Part shown: piece by piece, positions 26,668-36,443 of the stretch
How positions within the stretch are numbered: position 1 is the stretch's first letter
Layout: each line of letters begins with the position of its first letter
NCBI RefSeq assembly: GCF_001956985.1
Contig: NZ_CP019082.1
Location: 2,666,001-2,730,000 of the forward strand
Direction of reading: 5' to 3'
DNA: 64,000 nucleotides
From: Paludisphaera borealis
Lineage (GTDB): Bacteria; Planctomycetota; Planctomycetia; Isosphaerales; Isosphaeraceae
Made by a program: the position numbers and the translations under genes
The notes under the pieces: model-generated
What the model saw: only the letters and a program-made list of their open reading frames with translations
The model's database searches: none
What the model was told of the DNA's origin: nothing

Positions 26668-27288
26668 TTACCAGTGCGGAAACGGGTCGATCAGGGTCTC
26701 GCGGACCAGTTCGTCGACCCGGCGGACGGCTCGAATTCCGAAGAAGCCGACGGGGCCGCGCGCGAGCCTCCCGAGGCCCTCGAAATAGACGTCGCCCGAG
26801 CCGTCGGGATACTCGAACCGCGTCGTGCCGTCGAGCATGCCGGGCAGGAACGAGAACAACTGCAGCTCGCCGGCCGTCGAGCCCACTTGGGCGATGATGG
26901 CGCGCTGGTCGGTCACGGCGTAGATCGTCCGGGCGAGCCGCCATCGCGAACCGGCCCAGGCGATCATCCTCCGGACCAGGTCGAAGAGGATGAACCCTCC
27001 CAGAACAGCGGGCGCCAGGCACAAGGCCGTGATCAACACGAGCGGGCTGGCGAGCGGCTGCTCGAAGATCCCCAGCATCGCCGCCAGCGACACCCCCGAG
27101 AGGCCCGTAATGACGGCCACGAAAAGGGCGGGGATCACCGCGATCTTGCGAATCCTCGGCAGGCCGGGCCGGGCCGACCAGAGCAAGTCTTCCCCCGGCG
27201 AAAGCGCCGACTTGAGGCCGCCTCGAAAGTCGTCGCCGTCGAACTCGTCATCGAAGTCGTCCGGCTCGTACCAGCCTTGTGAGTGCAT
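26668..27288 (-). CDS. Membrane protein with PH-like C-terminal part
   Basis: Protein of 206 residues. An acidic N-terminus (EPDDFDDEFDGDDF) is followed by two membrane segments (KIAVIPALFVAVITGLSGVSL and LVLITALCLAPAVLGGFILF). A beta-rich domain comes next, with RTIYAVTDQRAIIAQ, a pattern seen in bacterial PH-domain membrane proteins. It has no enzymatic motif. ATG 27288 has AAGGA about 9 bases upstream. The gene lies directly after the next small membrane protein gene on the same strand, so the two may be co-transcribed. Confidence 0.72.
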   Translation of the reverse strand: MHSQGWYEPDDFDDEFDGDDFRGGLKSALSPGEDLLWSARPGLPRIRKIAVIPALFVAVITGLSGVSLAAMLGIFEQPLASPLVLITALCLAPAVLGGFILFDLVRRMIAWAGSRWRLARTIYAVTDQRAIIAQVGSTAGELQLFSFLPGMLDGTTRFEYPDGSGDVYFEGLGRLARGPVGFFGIRAVRRVDELVRETLIDPFPHW

Positions 27289-27338
27289 GGCGAAGAGTCC
27301 TTCGGGGGTCGACGGCGGTCTGCTGCGAGGGAGCCCAT

Positions 27339-27761
27339 TCACACTTCGTCTTGCGCCGGGCTCTTGCCGGGAGGGGTCCGATACAGGAGGCGGTCAATGA
27401 ACCGCCCGGTCCTGACGATTCCCGCCTCGACGAGCCTGCTCAACGGCCTCAGCCTGGGATGGGCCCAAACTTGCAAGGCGACTCGCCTCGTTTCGGCTCC
27501 CCATGCCCTCGCGTGCATCTGGAACGCCTCGTTCCGCGGTTTCGCCCAGCTTTGCAAGGCGGTGGGCGCGGGAGCGGGCTTAGGCGGCTCCTCTTCGAGG
27601 CCCAGGTGCTTCATGATCCGGTCGAGCTTCCGCCCCAGTTTGTCGACGCTCACGACGAGGACGAGCAAATTCGTGAACGTCATCCAGGTCCAGAAATTCG
27701 GGAACTCCATGAACGCGGCGAAGGGCACGTCGAGTGTGTGAAGAGTCCAGGAACACGGCAT
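27339..27761 (-). CDS. Hypothetical membrane protein
   Basis: Protein of 140 residues, not recognised. One hydrophobic stretch lies near residues 18-40 (FMEFPNFWTWMTFTNLLVLVV), then a short predicted helix (KLGRKLDRIMKHLGLEEEP), a proline-rich linker and a basic C-terminal half. GAGGG lies about 7 bases before ATG 27761. It ends 50 bases before the PH-like membrane protein gene. Confidence 0.6.
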   Translation of the reverse strand: MPCSWTLHTLDVPFAAFMEFPNFWTWMTFTNLLVLVVSVDKLGRKLDRIMKHLGLEEEPPKPAPAPTALQSWAKPRNEAFQMHARAWGAETRRVALQVWAHPRLRPLSRLVEAGIVRTGRFIDRLLYRTPPGKSPAQDEV

Positions 27762-27790
27762 CTTACGACCCTCGGCAGGGGCATCGGGCG

Positions 27791-27820
27791 AGGGACCGGC
27801 CTCGAAGTTGCGGCCGGTCC
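27791..27820 (-). terminator. GC hairpin downstream of the cupin gene
   Basis: Perfect 10-base arms (GGGACCGGCC and inverse) with a 10-base loop, 35 bases past the stop of the minus-strand gene at 27855. There is no run of T. Confidence 0.45.
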
Positions 27821-27854
27821 CCGCCGGATTGCGGATACGCCTTCGCGCCCTCGC

Positions 27855-29089
27855 TCAGCCGGACTTCCGGTGAGCGCCCACCTTGGGCAGGTCGGGATGG
27901 GTGTCGGGGCCGAAGTAGCGGAGGCTGACGAACGGCTCGCTGCCGGTGTTCTTGAAGGTCACGCCCTCGTTGGCCCGCTTGTGGGTGACGAAGACTTCGT
28001 CCTTCGTGATTTCACCGAAGCGGATGAAGTTCGGGCTATCGAGGTCGAGCTTGCCGATCGAGCCGCTGCCCTGCGTGACGATCAGGCCGTACGCGCCGGG
28101 GTCCTTGATCGTCGCCGACTTGCCGGGGAGGACCGTCAGCTCGCAGGCGGAGAACAACTGCTGGCCGTCGACCGTGCCGTAGACGATCCACTTGTCGAAG
28201 AAGCCTTCCTGGGCGCCGCCGGTGCGGACGATCGGCTCCAGGTAGTTGTTGTTCTTGAACTCGGGGTCGACGTTCTTCTCCCAGTCGAGCTGTTCGACCA
28301 GGTAGTCGAGGTCGTGGTGGTACTGCTCGGGAACGTCCTTGACCAGCAGCTCCCAGGGAACGCGCCGGCCTTCGACCATCGACTGGTACATGCCGAAGAC
28401 GTCGGAGCCCCACTGCGGCTCGTACGTCACGAGCGACCCGGGGGCGTGGAGCACGTCGGGGGGACGAGCCAGCCGGTGCCGGGCTTCAAGCGGTAAGCCT
28501 TGGAGAGGTCGAGGATGCCGTTGTCGCCCTGGTTCCAGCGCTCCAGGCACTTGCGGAGGTCTTCCTTCTTCGTCCCCGGCTCAAGGCCGAAGAACGTGTA
28601 CGGGAAGTTGTTGCCGGTCCAGTTGAGCTGGGGGGGGAAGTAGTAGCTCTCGGGCTTGCCTTCGAGGCCGAGCAGCTCGGCCTGCTTCTGGCTCTGGTGC
28701 ATGTGGTGCGGGATCGGGCCGAGGTTGTCGAAGAACTTGCTGTAGACCGGCCACCGCTTGTACTTGTCCCACATCTTGGCGCCGATCGACTCGGCGCCGT
28801 GGTGGCCGATCGCGTCCTTGAGCGTGAACTTCTCGCCCTCGTGGACGACGTAGCTCATGCCTTCATCGGGCGGCGCGCCTTCGTTGGCGGCGGCCGTCGT
28901 CGAGGAGAACCAGCGCTCGTCGATACCGCCCCGGTGGGTGCCCAGCGCGTACAGATCCTCGCGCGAAAGCTTGAGCCGGCCGCCCGGCATCAAGAACGAT
29001 CGGGGAACCCACGTGGGGGCCAGCCGCAGAATGCCTTCGCCGGCTTCGAGGGCCGAGCGCGTGCGCGCGGCCAGATTCTGATCGCTCAT
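27855..29089 (-). pseudogene. Mannose-6-phosphate isomerase-like cupin, frameshifted at a G6 run
   Basis: From ATG 29089 (AGGAAGGA upstream) the frame encodes a class I mannose-6-phosphate isomerase-like cupin protein: YVVHEGEKFTLKDAIGHHG, PHHMHQSQKQAE and GTGWLVPP. At the G6 run 28458-28463 (plus strand) it shifts and stops after some 16 wrong residues. The next frame continues DVLHAPGSLVTYEPQWGSDV and runs to 27855 with LTVLPGKSATIKDPGAYGLIV and HKRANEGVTFKNTG. One extra G (G7) would give a single protein of about 411 residues. Most likely a sequencing deletion or a recent frameshift. The sugar substrate is uncertain; in the family the conserved histidines bind zinc. Confidence 0.85.
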
Positions 29090-29349
29090 CCGATCCTTCC
29101 TCAAATCCAAATGGAGCTCGCCTGTCCCCGCGCCAGGGCCGTCTCGGCGGACTTCGGACGCAGCCCTCGCGAACCGGGCTCGTCCAGACCCTCGCACGAC
29201 GCGTTCGACACGTTGTAAAACCTTCGGCCCCGCGACGCAAGCCGCGATCGGCCGCGGCGAACGCCTCACGTCGCCGTCGGAATCCATTGTGCCGGTCGCG
29301 CGGATCTTCCGAAACCCCTTGTCGACGGAGCGCCCGCCGAAATTCCGAG

Positions 29350-30348
29350 TCACTCCGGGAGCGGCTCGGAACGGGTCGAGCAGGTCGGCGCATCGCGGAA
29401 GAAATCGATCACCCCGGCGAGGATCTGGTCGAGCGACTTCCGCGGCCGGTAGCCGATCAGGGCGTGGATCTTGTCCAGGCAAGGGACCCGCCGCGGCATG
29501 TCCTCGAACCCTTCGCCGTACGCCTTCTCATAAGGAATATGGACGATCTCGGAGGCCGACCCGGTCAGGCTCCGAACTCGCTCGGCCAGCCGCTGGATGG
29601 TGACTTCCTCGCTCGACCCGACGTTGAAGACCTCGCCGACCGCGCCGGGATGATCCATCAGGCCGATCAGGGCCGAGACCACGTCGCCGACGTCGGTGAA
29701 GCAGCGCGACTGCGAGCCGTCGCCGTGGATCGTGAGCGGCCGGCCGCTCAGGGCCTGCTTGACGAACGTCGGCACGACCATGCCGTACTGCCCCGTCTGA
29801 CGCGGTCCCACGGTGTTGAACAACCGGACCAGCACCGTCGGCAGCTTGCGCTCCTTCCAGTAGGCGAGCGCCAGGAACTCGTCGATCGCCTTCGAACAAG
29901 CGTAACTCCAACGACCCTTGGTGGTTGCGCCAAGAACAAGGTTGCCGTCCTCGCGAAACGGGACGTCCTCGCTGAGTCCGTACACCTCGGAAGTCGAGGC
30001 GATGAGCACCTTTTTCTTCTTCTTGTTCGCCTGGGCCAGGACGACTTCGGTGCCGTGGACGTTGGTTTCGATGGTCCGCACCGGGCTCTCGACGATCAGC
30101 TTCACGCCGACGGCCGCAGCGAGGTGGAAAACGACGTCGCACTGGTCGACCAGCTCGGCGACCGTGGGGGCGTGGTGGACGCTCTCGATCGTGTAGTGGA
30201 ACCGCGGATGCGCGCGGAGGTGGCGGATGTTGTCGATGCTTCCGGTTGAGAGGTCGTCGAGGATGAAGACCTCGTCGCCCCGTTCCACATACGCGTCGGC
30301 CAGGTGCGATCCGATGAACCCGGCGCCCCCGGTGATGAGCACTCGCAT
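29350..30348 (-). CDS. NAD-dependent sugar epimerase/dehydratase (UDP-glucose 4-epimerase-like)
   Basis: Protein of 332 residues, short-chain dehydrogenase of the extended type. The NAD motif is MRVLITGGAGFIGSHLAD. The catalytic parts are STSEVYG followed by YACSKAIDEF (Y-x3-K). The substrate block VRLFNTVGPRQTGQYGMVVP and the later SRCFTDVGDVV follow the UDP-sugar epimerase/UDP-glucuronate decarboxylase pattern. It would make a nucleotide sugar for surface polysaccharide. A KKKKK run after QAN is unusual. ATG 30348 is the family start; a longer frame upstream is not family-like. Confidence 0.9.
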   Translation of the reverse strand: MRVLITGGAGFIGSHLADAYVERGDEVFILDDLSTGSIDNIRHLRAHPRFHYTIESVHHAPTVAELVDQCDVVFHLAAAVGVKLIVESPVRTIETNVHGTEVVLAQANKKKKKVLIASTSEVYGLSEDVPFREDGNLVLGATTKGRWSYACSKAIDEFLALAYWKERKLPTVLVRLFNTVGPRQTGQYGMVVPTFVKQALSGRPLTIHGDGSQSRCFTDVGDVVSALIGLMDHPGAVGEVFNVGSSEEVTIQRLAERVRSLTGSASEIVHIPYEKAYGEGFEDMPRRVPCLDKIHALIGYRPRKSLDQILAGVIDFFRDAPTCSTRSEPLPE

Positions 30349-30708
30349 TGAACGATGATCCCCGCAGAAGCCAGATCCAGAAGGCGAACCGATGGGTGGC
30401 ACGGGTTCGGCTCGTCCGAACCCGAGGGGCAAGCCGTGGCGAGCGTCCACGGGGTCGAGTACGAACCCGTGCCACCCTGGACCGCCGTCGCGGACTTACG
30501 CCTCGCTACGATAGACCAGCGTATCGCCGGACGGCCCGCGAAGAAACACGGGAACACACCCGGTCCGCCCGGAATTCGGCCCTGGCCTGTCACTTCCGAC
30601 TCGGACTTGATCATAATCCGGGCGTCGGGCATCCTCTGCCGATCCGTTCGGTCGTGAACGACGCCTCGCCGCGTCGCCGTCGCATATCATCCACCAGGAG
30701 CCGCGTCG
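30349..30708. other. Divergent intergenic region, 360 bases
   Basis: It lies between the epimerase gene (minus) and the LplT-Aas gene (plus), so it should hold two promoters, none of which I can define. It contains the 84-base inverted-repeat element at 30394-30477. Confidence 0.5.
30394..30477. repeat. 84-base inverted-repeat element
   Basis: Perfect 16-base arms GGGTGGCACGGGTTCG (30394-30409) and inverse (30462-30477), with an inner small hairpin CGTGG/CCACG. It is non-coding. Resembles a REP/MITE unit; no other copy was found in this window. Confidence 0.8.
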
Positions 30709-33700
30709 ATGAATGCCGCCGCAGAAACTCGAATTGAAGCAGGCGGCCCGGAGAAACCGGGCGGGTTTCGCGCCCTGGGCGGCCTGCTGACAGCGCAGTT
30801 CCTCGGCGCGTTCAACGACAACGCCTGGAAGCAACTCGTGATCATGCTCGCCATCGCGGCGGCGGCCGGCGAGGCCGACGGGGCGAGCGCGAAGGAGGCC
30901 GCCGCCCAGCGGAAGACCGCGATCGCGCAGATCGTGCTGATGATCCCGCTCATGGCGATCTCGCTGCCGGCGGGACTCCTGGCCGACCGGGTCAGCAAGA
31001 AGTCGGTGATCGTCTCGATGAAGGCGTTCGAACTGGCCTTGATGGTGCTCGGCACCGCGGCCCTGAAATGGCACCCGGCCGGGGGGATGACGGCGCTCGC
31101 GGTCCTGAGCCTGCTCGGGGTCCAGGCCGCGCTTTTCAGCCCGGCCAAGTACGGCATCCTGCCGGAACTTCTGCCCCACGACCAGCTCTCGAAGGGCAAT
31201 GGCTTCCTCGAAACCTGTACGAACCTGGCGATCATAGGCGGGATCGTAGGGGGCGGCGTCTTGTTCTGGATGACCAAAAGCGAGCCGTGGCACGCGGGAA
31301 TGCTTCTGATCCTCTGCTCCGTCGCCGGGATTGCGGCGAGCTTGGCGATCCCCGACGTGCCCCCCGCCCGAGCCGAGGGAGGATTGGCGGCCACGGTGCG
31401 GATGGCCTACGACGCCATTCGCGCCGACCGCGTGTTGCGGCTGGCCGTGATCGGCCAGGTGATCGTCTGGAGCATAGCCAGCCTGGTTCCGGTCCCGATC
31501 ATGCCTTATGCGACGATCGTCCTGGAACTCGAAGGCTGGATGTCGGGCCTGCCGCTGGCCGCACTGGGGATCGGCATCGGCGCCGGCTGCCTGCTGGCCG
31601 CCAGGCTGTCGGCCGCGAACGTCGAGTACGGTCTGATCCCGCTGGGGGCGTTCGGGATGGCCCTGAGCGCCTTGGTCTTCGCCGCCTGGGGGCCGGGATT
31701 GGCAGGCACGATGCTCGTGCTCGGCGTGCTCGGCCTGTTCGCCGGGCTCTTGCTGGTGCCGCTGAACGCGATCATCCAGTGGCGCGCGCCGGCCGACCGC
31801 CGAGGGGCGGTGATCGCCTTCACGAACGTGCTGGTTTACACGGGGATGCTCATCGGCTCGGTGGTCGCGCTCGGGCTGGCCAAGGCCGAGGTCTCGGCCC
31901 AAGGCGTGTTTTCGCGATGGGGGCCGGGCTCGCCGTCGGCTTCGTCTGGGCGCTTTCCCTCGTCCCCGAGGCCTTCCTCCGGTTCGTGATCCTCACGCTG
32001 GGGAACACGATCTACCGGGTCCGGGTGATCGGACGCGAGAACATCCCCCGCGAGGGCCACGCCCTGCTCGTCCCCAACCACGTCTCGTTCGTCGACGGCC
32101 TGTTCATCATGGCGTCGACCGATCGGCCGGTCCGGTTCGTGATCTATGCCGAATACTTCCAGAAGCCGTTCATGGGGTGGGTCCTTCGCGCCATGCGGGC
32201 GATCCCGATCACGTCGACCGACGGCCCGCGGATGATCCTCCAGGCGTTTCGCGAGGCCGGCAAGGCGCTCGACGCGGGAGAGCTGGTCTGCATCTTCCCC
32301 GAGGGGCAGCTCACCCGGACGGGGCTGATGGCGCCCTTTCAGCGCGGGCTTCAGCGGATCGTCAAGGGGCGCACGACGCCGATCATTCCGGTCCATCTCG
32401 ACCGGATCGGCCGCAGCATCTTCGCCCCGGTCAGCGGCCGGCGGCTCCCTGAGCGGATTCCGTTCCCGGTCACCGTCTCGATCGGCCCCCCCTGCCCTCG
32501 ACCGCGACCCTCTTCGACATGCGGCAGGCGATTCGAGGGCTCGATACCGACGCCAGAAGCCTTCGCAAAGGGGAATCGCGACCGCTCCATCACGAGTTCA
32601 TCCGCCAGGCGCGCCGCAACTCCGGGCGGCTCGCCCTGGCCGAGCTTCAGAAGCCGTCGCTCTCGTTCGGCAAGGCGCTCGTCGCCACCCTGGCCATGGC
32701 GCGGCGGCTCCGAGGGCGATGGCAGGGACAGACGAACGTCGGGATCATGCTTCCGGCCAGCATGGGCGGGGCGATCGTCAACCTGGCGGCGTCGATGGCG
32801 GGCAAGACGGCGGTGAACCTCAACTTCACCACCGGCCGCGCGGGCATGGAATCGGCCGCCCGTCAGGCTGGACTGAAGACGATCGTCACCAGCCGCAAGT
32901 TTCTTGATAAGGCCAAGATCGAGGCCCCCGAGGGAGTCGAGCTGATCTACGCCGAGGACGAATCGGCCGGGATCACGCGAGTCGACAAGCTGAAAGCCCT
33001 GGCCCTCGCGATCCTGGCTCCGATCCGGCTCCTCGAACGCTACGCCGGCGCGGACCGGGCGCCGTCGATCGACGACGCGGCGACGATCATCTTCAGCAGC
33101 GGAAGCACCGGCGATCCCAAGGGGTCGTGCTCACGCACTACAACATCGTCGCCGACATCGAGTCGATCCGCCAGGCGTACCGCGTCCTGCCCAACGACCG
33201 CCTGGCCGCAATCCTGCCGTTCTTCCACTCGTTCGGTTACACCATGTTCTGGTTCGCCGCCGACACCGGCATGGGCTCGGCGTTCCACCCCAGCCCCCTC
33301 GACGCCAACGGCGTCGGCGCTCTGGTCGAGCGGTACTCGGTCACGGTCCTGATGGCCACCCCCACGTTCTTGCACCTGTATCTGCGTCGCTGCACGCCTG
33401 CGCAGTTCGGTTCACTGCGGTTGGTGCTCGCCGGGGCCGAGAAGCTGCCGGATTCGCTGTACGTCGCGTTCGAGGACGCCTTCGGAGTCCGACCGATGGA
33501 AGGCTACGGACTCACGGAATGCGCGCCGGTGGTGGCGGTCAACACGTTCGACTACCGCGCCCCCGGAACGTTCCAGCCGGGTTCGAAACGGGGGTTCGTC
33601 GGCCAGCCGCTCCCCGGCGTGTCGATCCAGATCGTTTCGCCCGCGACGTTCGAGCCCCTCGGCGCCGATACGGAGGGACTGATCCTTGTCAAAGGGCCGA

Positions 33701-34170
33701 ACGTCATGCGGGGCTACCTCGGCCGTGACGACCTGACCCAACAGGCCTTCCACGACGGCTGGTACAACAGCGGCGATCTCGGCCTCCTGAGCGAGGACGG
33801 CTTCTTGAAGATCACCGGCCGGCTCTCGCGGTTCTCGAAGATCGGCGGCGAGATGGTGCCCCATGGACGCATCGAAGAGGCCCTTCAGGACGCCGTGAAG
33901 GCCGACACTCAGGTCTTCGCCGTGACCGCCGTCGGCGACCTCAAGAAAGGCGAGAAGCTCGCCGTCCTGCACACGCTCGACGAAGCGAAAGTCGACGAGG
34001 CGCTCCGCAAGCTCGGCGAGCTAGGGCTCCCCAACCTCTTCATCCCGAGACGCGACCACTTCTTCAAGGTCTCGGCCATTCCGATGCTCGGCAGCGGCAA
34101 ACTCGACCTCCGCGCGGTCCATCGTCTGGCCGAGGAATCGCTCTCGGAACGTCAGCTCGTCAATTCGTGA
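30709..34170 (+). pseudogene. LplT-PlsC-acyl-ACP synthetase trifunctional fusion, three frameshifts
   Basis: One long gene, broken three times. Part 1 (30709 to about 31960) is an LplT-like major-facilitator lysophospholipid transporter (LGAFNDNAWKQL, SLPAGLLADRVSKKS). Part 2 (about 32000-32500) is a PlsC acyltransferase with NHVSFVD and FPEGQLTRTG. Part 3 (about 32600-34170) is an AMP-binding acyl-ACP synthetase with SSGSTGDPKG, EGYGLTECAPVVAVN and YNSGDLGLL. The frame is lost at a T4 run (31909-31912), a C7 run (32486-32492) and a G4 run (33121-33124). Restoring one base in each gives about 1,154 residues. Aas/LplT fusions flip and re-acylate lysophospholipids in the inner membrane. Sequencing error is the simplest explanation. 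Confidence 0.9.
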
Positions 34171-34366
34171 GCACATCACGCATCCTCGCCGACGTGCACG
34201 GGCTTCACCCATTCTTCCTGGTCGTAACGCGGGCGCCGGCTTGACCCCCGATGATTTCGGATCATTCTATTGAGGTCGCAAATACGAAAAGATCGGGAGT
34301 TTCGGCGCGGTTTCTGCGACTCTGCGGACGATCCACAGTTCGACCTTCGATCAGGAGTCATCAACG

Positions 34367-35419
34367 GTGAACATCGTCAATCTGATCAAAGACCAATTGA
34401 CTGGCGACGTGCTCGGCAAGCTGGGCGCGTCGATCGGCGAGAGCGAGGAGAAGACGCGAGCCGCGGCCGCCGTCGCGGTCCCCTCGCTGCTCTCGGTCCT
34501 GGCCGGCCTGGTGTCGAGCGGGCAAGGGGCCGACAAACTGATCTCGGCGCTGCGTAACTTCGACGCCGACTCACTCACAAGGCTGCGGACGGAAGTCACC
34601 CAGGGCGACCACGGCAAAATCCGGGACCAGGGGGGCGACATCCTCGGCTCGCTCGTCGGCGGCAACCTTCCGGCGCTCATCAACGTGCTGACCAAGTTCT
34701 CGGGCGTCGGCGCCGTGGCCCTCAAGGGCCTCTTGAGCTACCTGGCGCCGTTGATCCTGAGCGTGATCGCGGCGCAATTGAAGGGTAAAGCCCTCACGCC
34801 GGCGAGCCTGAGCGGCTTCTTCGCCGACCAGAAGGCGAACATCTCCGGCGCGCTGCCGCCGGGCTTCTCGCTGGCCGCCGTCCCGGCGTCGGCGCCTCAT
34901 GCCGAAGCGCCGGGAATTCCCAACTGGCTGCTGCCGCTGGCGGGCCTCGTCCTGCTCGGCATCGGCGCCTGGTACTTCCTTGGCAACCAGGCGGCCGAGG
35001 CACCTCCGGTCGGTGAGCCCGAGGCCAAGAAGGCGGCCCCGGTCCCCACGCCGATCGAGCCCAAAATACCCGCCCCGGCGGACGTGGAGGTCGCCATTCC
35101 GACCGCCGACGAGGTGACCAAGAGCCTGGGCAACGTCTACACGTCGGCCACACAGGCGTTGGCGTCCGTCAAGGACGCAGCAACCGCCGAGGCCGCCGCG
35201 CCGACGCTCACCGGCCTCGACGCCAAGATCGACGCCGCCAAGGCCGTCTGGGAGAAGCTCCCCGACGCCGCCAAGGACGCCGTCAAGAAAGCGACGGCCG
35301 AAAACCTGGGGACGTTCAAAACCCTGGTCGACAAGACCCTCGAACTGCCGGGCGTCGGTGAGAAGCTCAAGGCGATCCTCGACGCCTTGATCGCCAAGCT
35401 GACCGCCTTCAGCGCGTAA
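34367..35419 (+). CDS. DUF937-like protein with membrane segment
   Basis: Protein of 350 residues. The N-terminal 160 residues follow the DUF937 pattern: NLIKDQLTGDVLGKLGASIGE, then AVPSLLSVLAGLVSS, a Gly-rich middle (GGDILGSLVGGN) and LKGLLSYLAPLILSVIAAQL. A membrane segment near residues 186-205 (WLLPLAGLVLLGIGAWYFLG) is followed by a proline-rich linker and a helical C-terminal domain. The start is a GTG at 34367, with AGGAG 9 bases upstream. The function of DUF937 is unknown; OmpA-like C-termini are common in relatives but not evident here. Confidence 0.8.
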   Translation: MNIVNLIKDQLTGDVLGKLGASIGESEEKTRAAAAVAVPSLLSVLAGLVSSGQGADKLISALRNFDADSLTRLRTEVTQGDHGKIRDQGGDILGSLVGGNLPALINVLTKFSGVGAVALKGLLSYLAPLILSVIAAQLKGKALTPASLSGFFADQKANISGALPPGFSLAAVPASAPHAEAPGIPNWLLPLAGLVLLGIGAWYFLGNQAAEAPPVGEPEAKKAAPVPTPIEPKIPAPADVEVAIPTADEVTKSLGNVYTSATQALASVKDAATAEAAAPTLTGLDAKIDAAKAVWEKLPDAAKDAVKKATAENLGTFKTLVDKTLELPGVGEKLKAILDALIAKLTAFSA

Positions 35420-35594
35420 TCGCGAACCTTCCAACTCTGACGACCGCGTCCCCACAAGCTCGTCGCGAGCCCGACGGGCGCGGTCGCAGTTCCCGCCTGG
35501 CGTCGATTCGAGCGGAACGGCTAGAATTCAAAGAGCTGTACGCTAGACCCGTTTGATTCCGCTCGCCCAACCGATCGCTCGACGACCGAACCCC

Positions 35595-36425
35595 ATGCAC
35601 GACAAGTTCCGCAAGAAGTTCAAGGCCGGCGCCGGCTCCCCGCGGCTCCGCCAGCAGATCGCCCTGGAAGCGGCGAAACGGCTCCTCGACGTCTTCCCCG
35701 GCGACGACGCGGCCAACCCGCTCGGCCGGCTTGAGGCCGCGACCGAGAGCGACTATTACTCCGCCAAGCGCAAGGCGGCGGCCGTGCTCGGCCATAGCGT
35801 CCGGCCCGGCGACCTCCCGTCCGACGACGAGGTCCGCGAGCAAGTCGTCGTGGTCGGCAAGGTGCGAGCCGCCCAGGCCGACGACGACGAATCCGAGGAC
35901 GAACAGCCCGAGCCCGACGACGAGGAAGAACCCGTCGCCCTGGCGGCAAGCCTGGATCGGTTCGCGGTGTACCGGCTGCGACTCGCCCCGCTGGAGGCGG
36001 TCAAGCAGAACCCCAAGCTCCATCCCGAGGGGGACGCCCTCTACCACAGCCTCCAGGTGTTCCACCTCGCCCGCGAGGCCCGGCCGTACGACGAGGAGTT
36101 CCTGCTGGCCGCCCTGCTCCACGACGTCGGCAAGGCGATCGACCCGCGCAACCACGTCGCCGCGGCCGTCGAGGCCCTCCGAGGCGCCGTCACCGAGCGG
36201 ACGCTCTGGCTGGTCGAGCACCACATGGACCTTGGCGCGGGGACCGGGCGCGCGCTGAACGCCCGCCAGCGCAAAGAGCTTGACGCCTCCGAATTCCTCG
36301 AAGACCTCAAGCTCTTGCGCGAACTGGACGACGCCGGCCGCGCGACCGGCGTCGTCGTCGAGAATCTGGACGAGGCCCTGGCGTACATCAAGGGCCTCGA
36401 ACATGAAGCCTACCTGAACGAGTGA
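35595..36425 (+). CDS. HD-domain phosphohydrolase
   Basis: Protein of 276 residues. The N-terminal half is charged, with an acidic linker (ADDDESEDEQPEPDDEEE). The C-terminal half is an HD domain: GDALYHSLQVFHLA, then LLAALLHDVGKAID with the HD pair, and VEHHMDLG with a further histidine, as expected for a metal-dependent phosphohydrolase. A nucleotide or cyclic-nucleotide substrate is possible but not shown. ATG 35595 was chosen over an in-frame start 14 codons earlier because family-like sequence begins there. It converges on the DUF1559 gene. Confidence 0.8.
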   Translation: MHDKFRKKFKAGAGSPRLRQQIALEAAKRLLDVFPGDDAANPLGRLEAATESDYYSAKRKAAAVLGHSVRPGDLPSDDEVREQVVVVGKVRAAQADDDESEDEQPEPDDEEEPVALAASLDRFAVYRLRLAPLEAVKQNPKLHPEGDALYHSLQVFHLAREARPYDEEFLLAALLHDVGKAIDPRNHVAAAVEALRGAVTERTLWLVEHHMDLGAGTGRALNARQRKELDASEFLEDLKLLRELDDAGRATGVVVENLDEALAYIKGLEHEAYLNE

Positions 36426-36443
36426 GGACGTCTCCGCTCCCGG

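Noticed and set aside
31905-33130. Programmed frameshifting in the LplT-Aas gene
   Set aside because: Three separate sites, none with a slippery heptamer plus pseudoknot I could define, and all explained by one missing base in a run.
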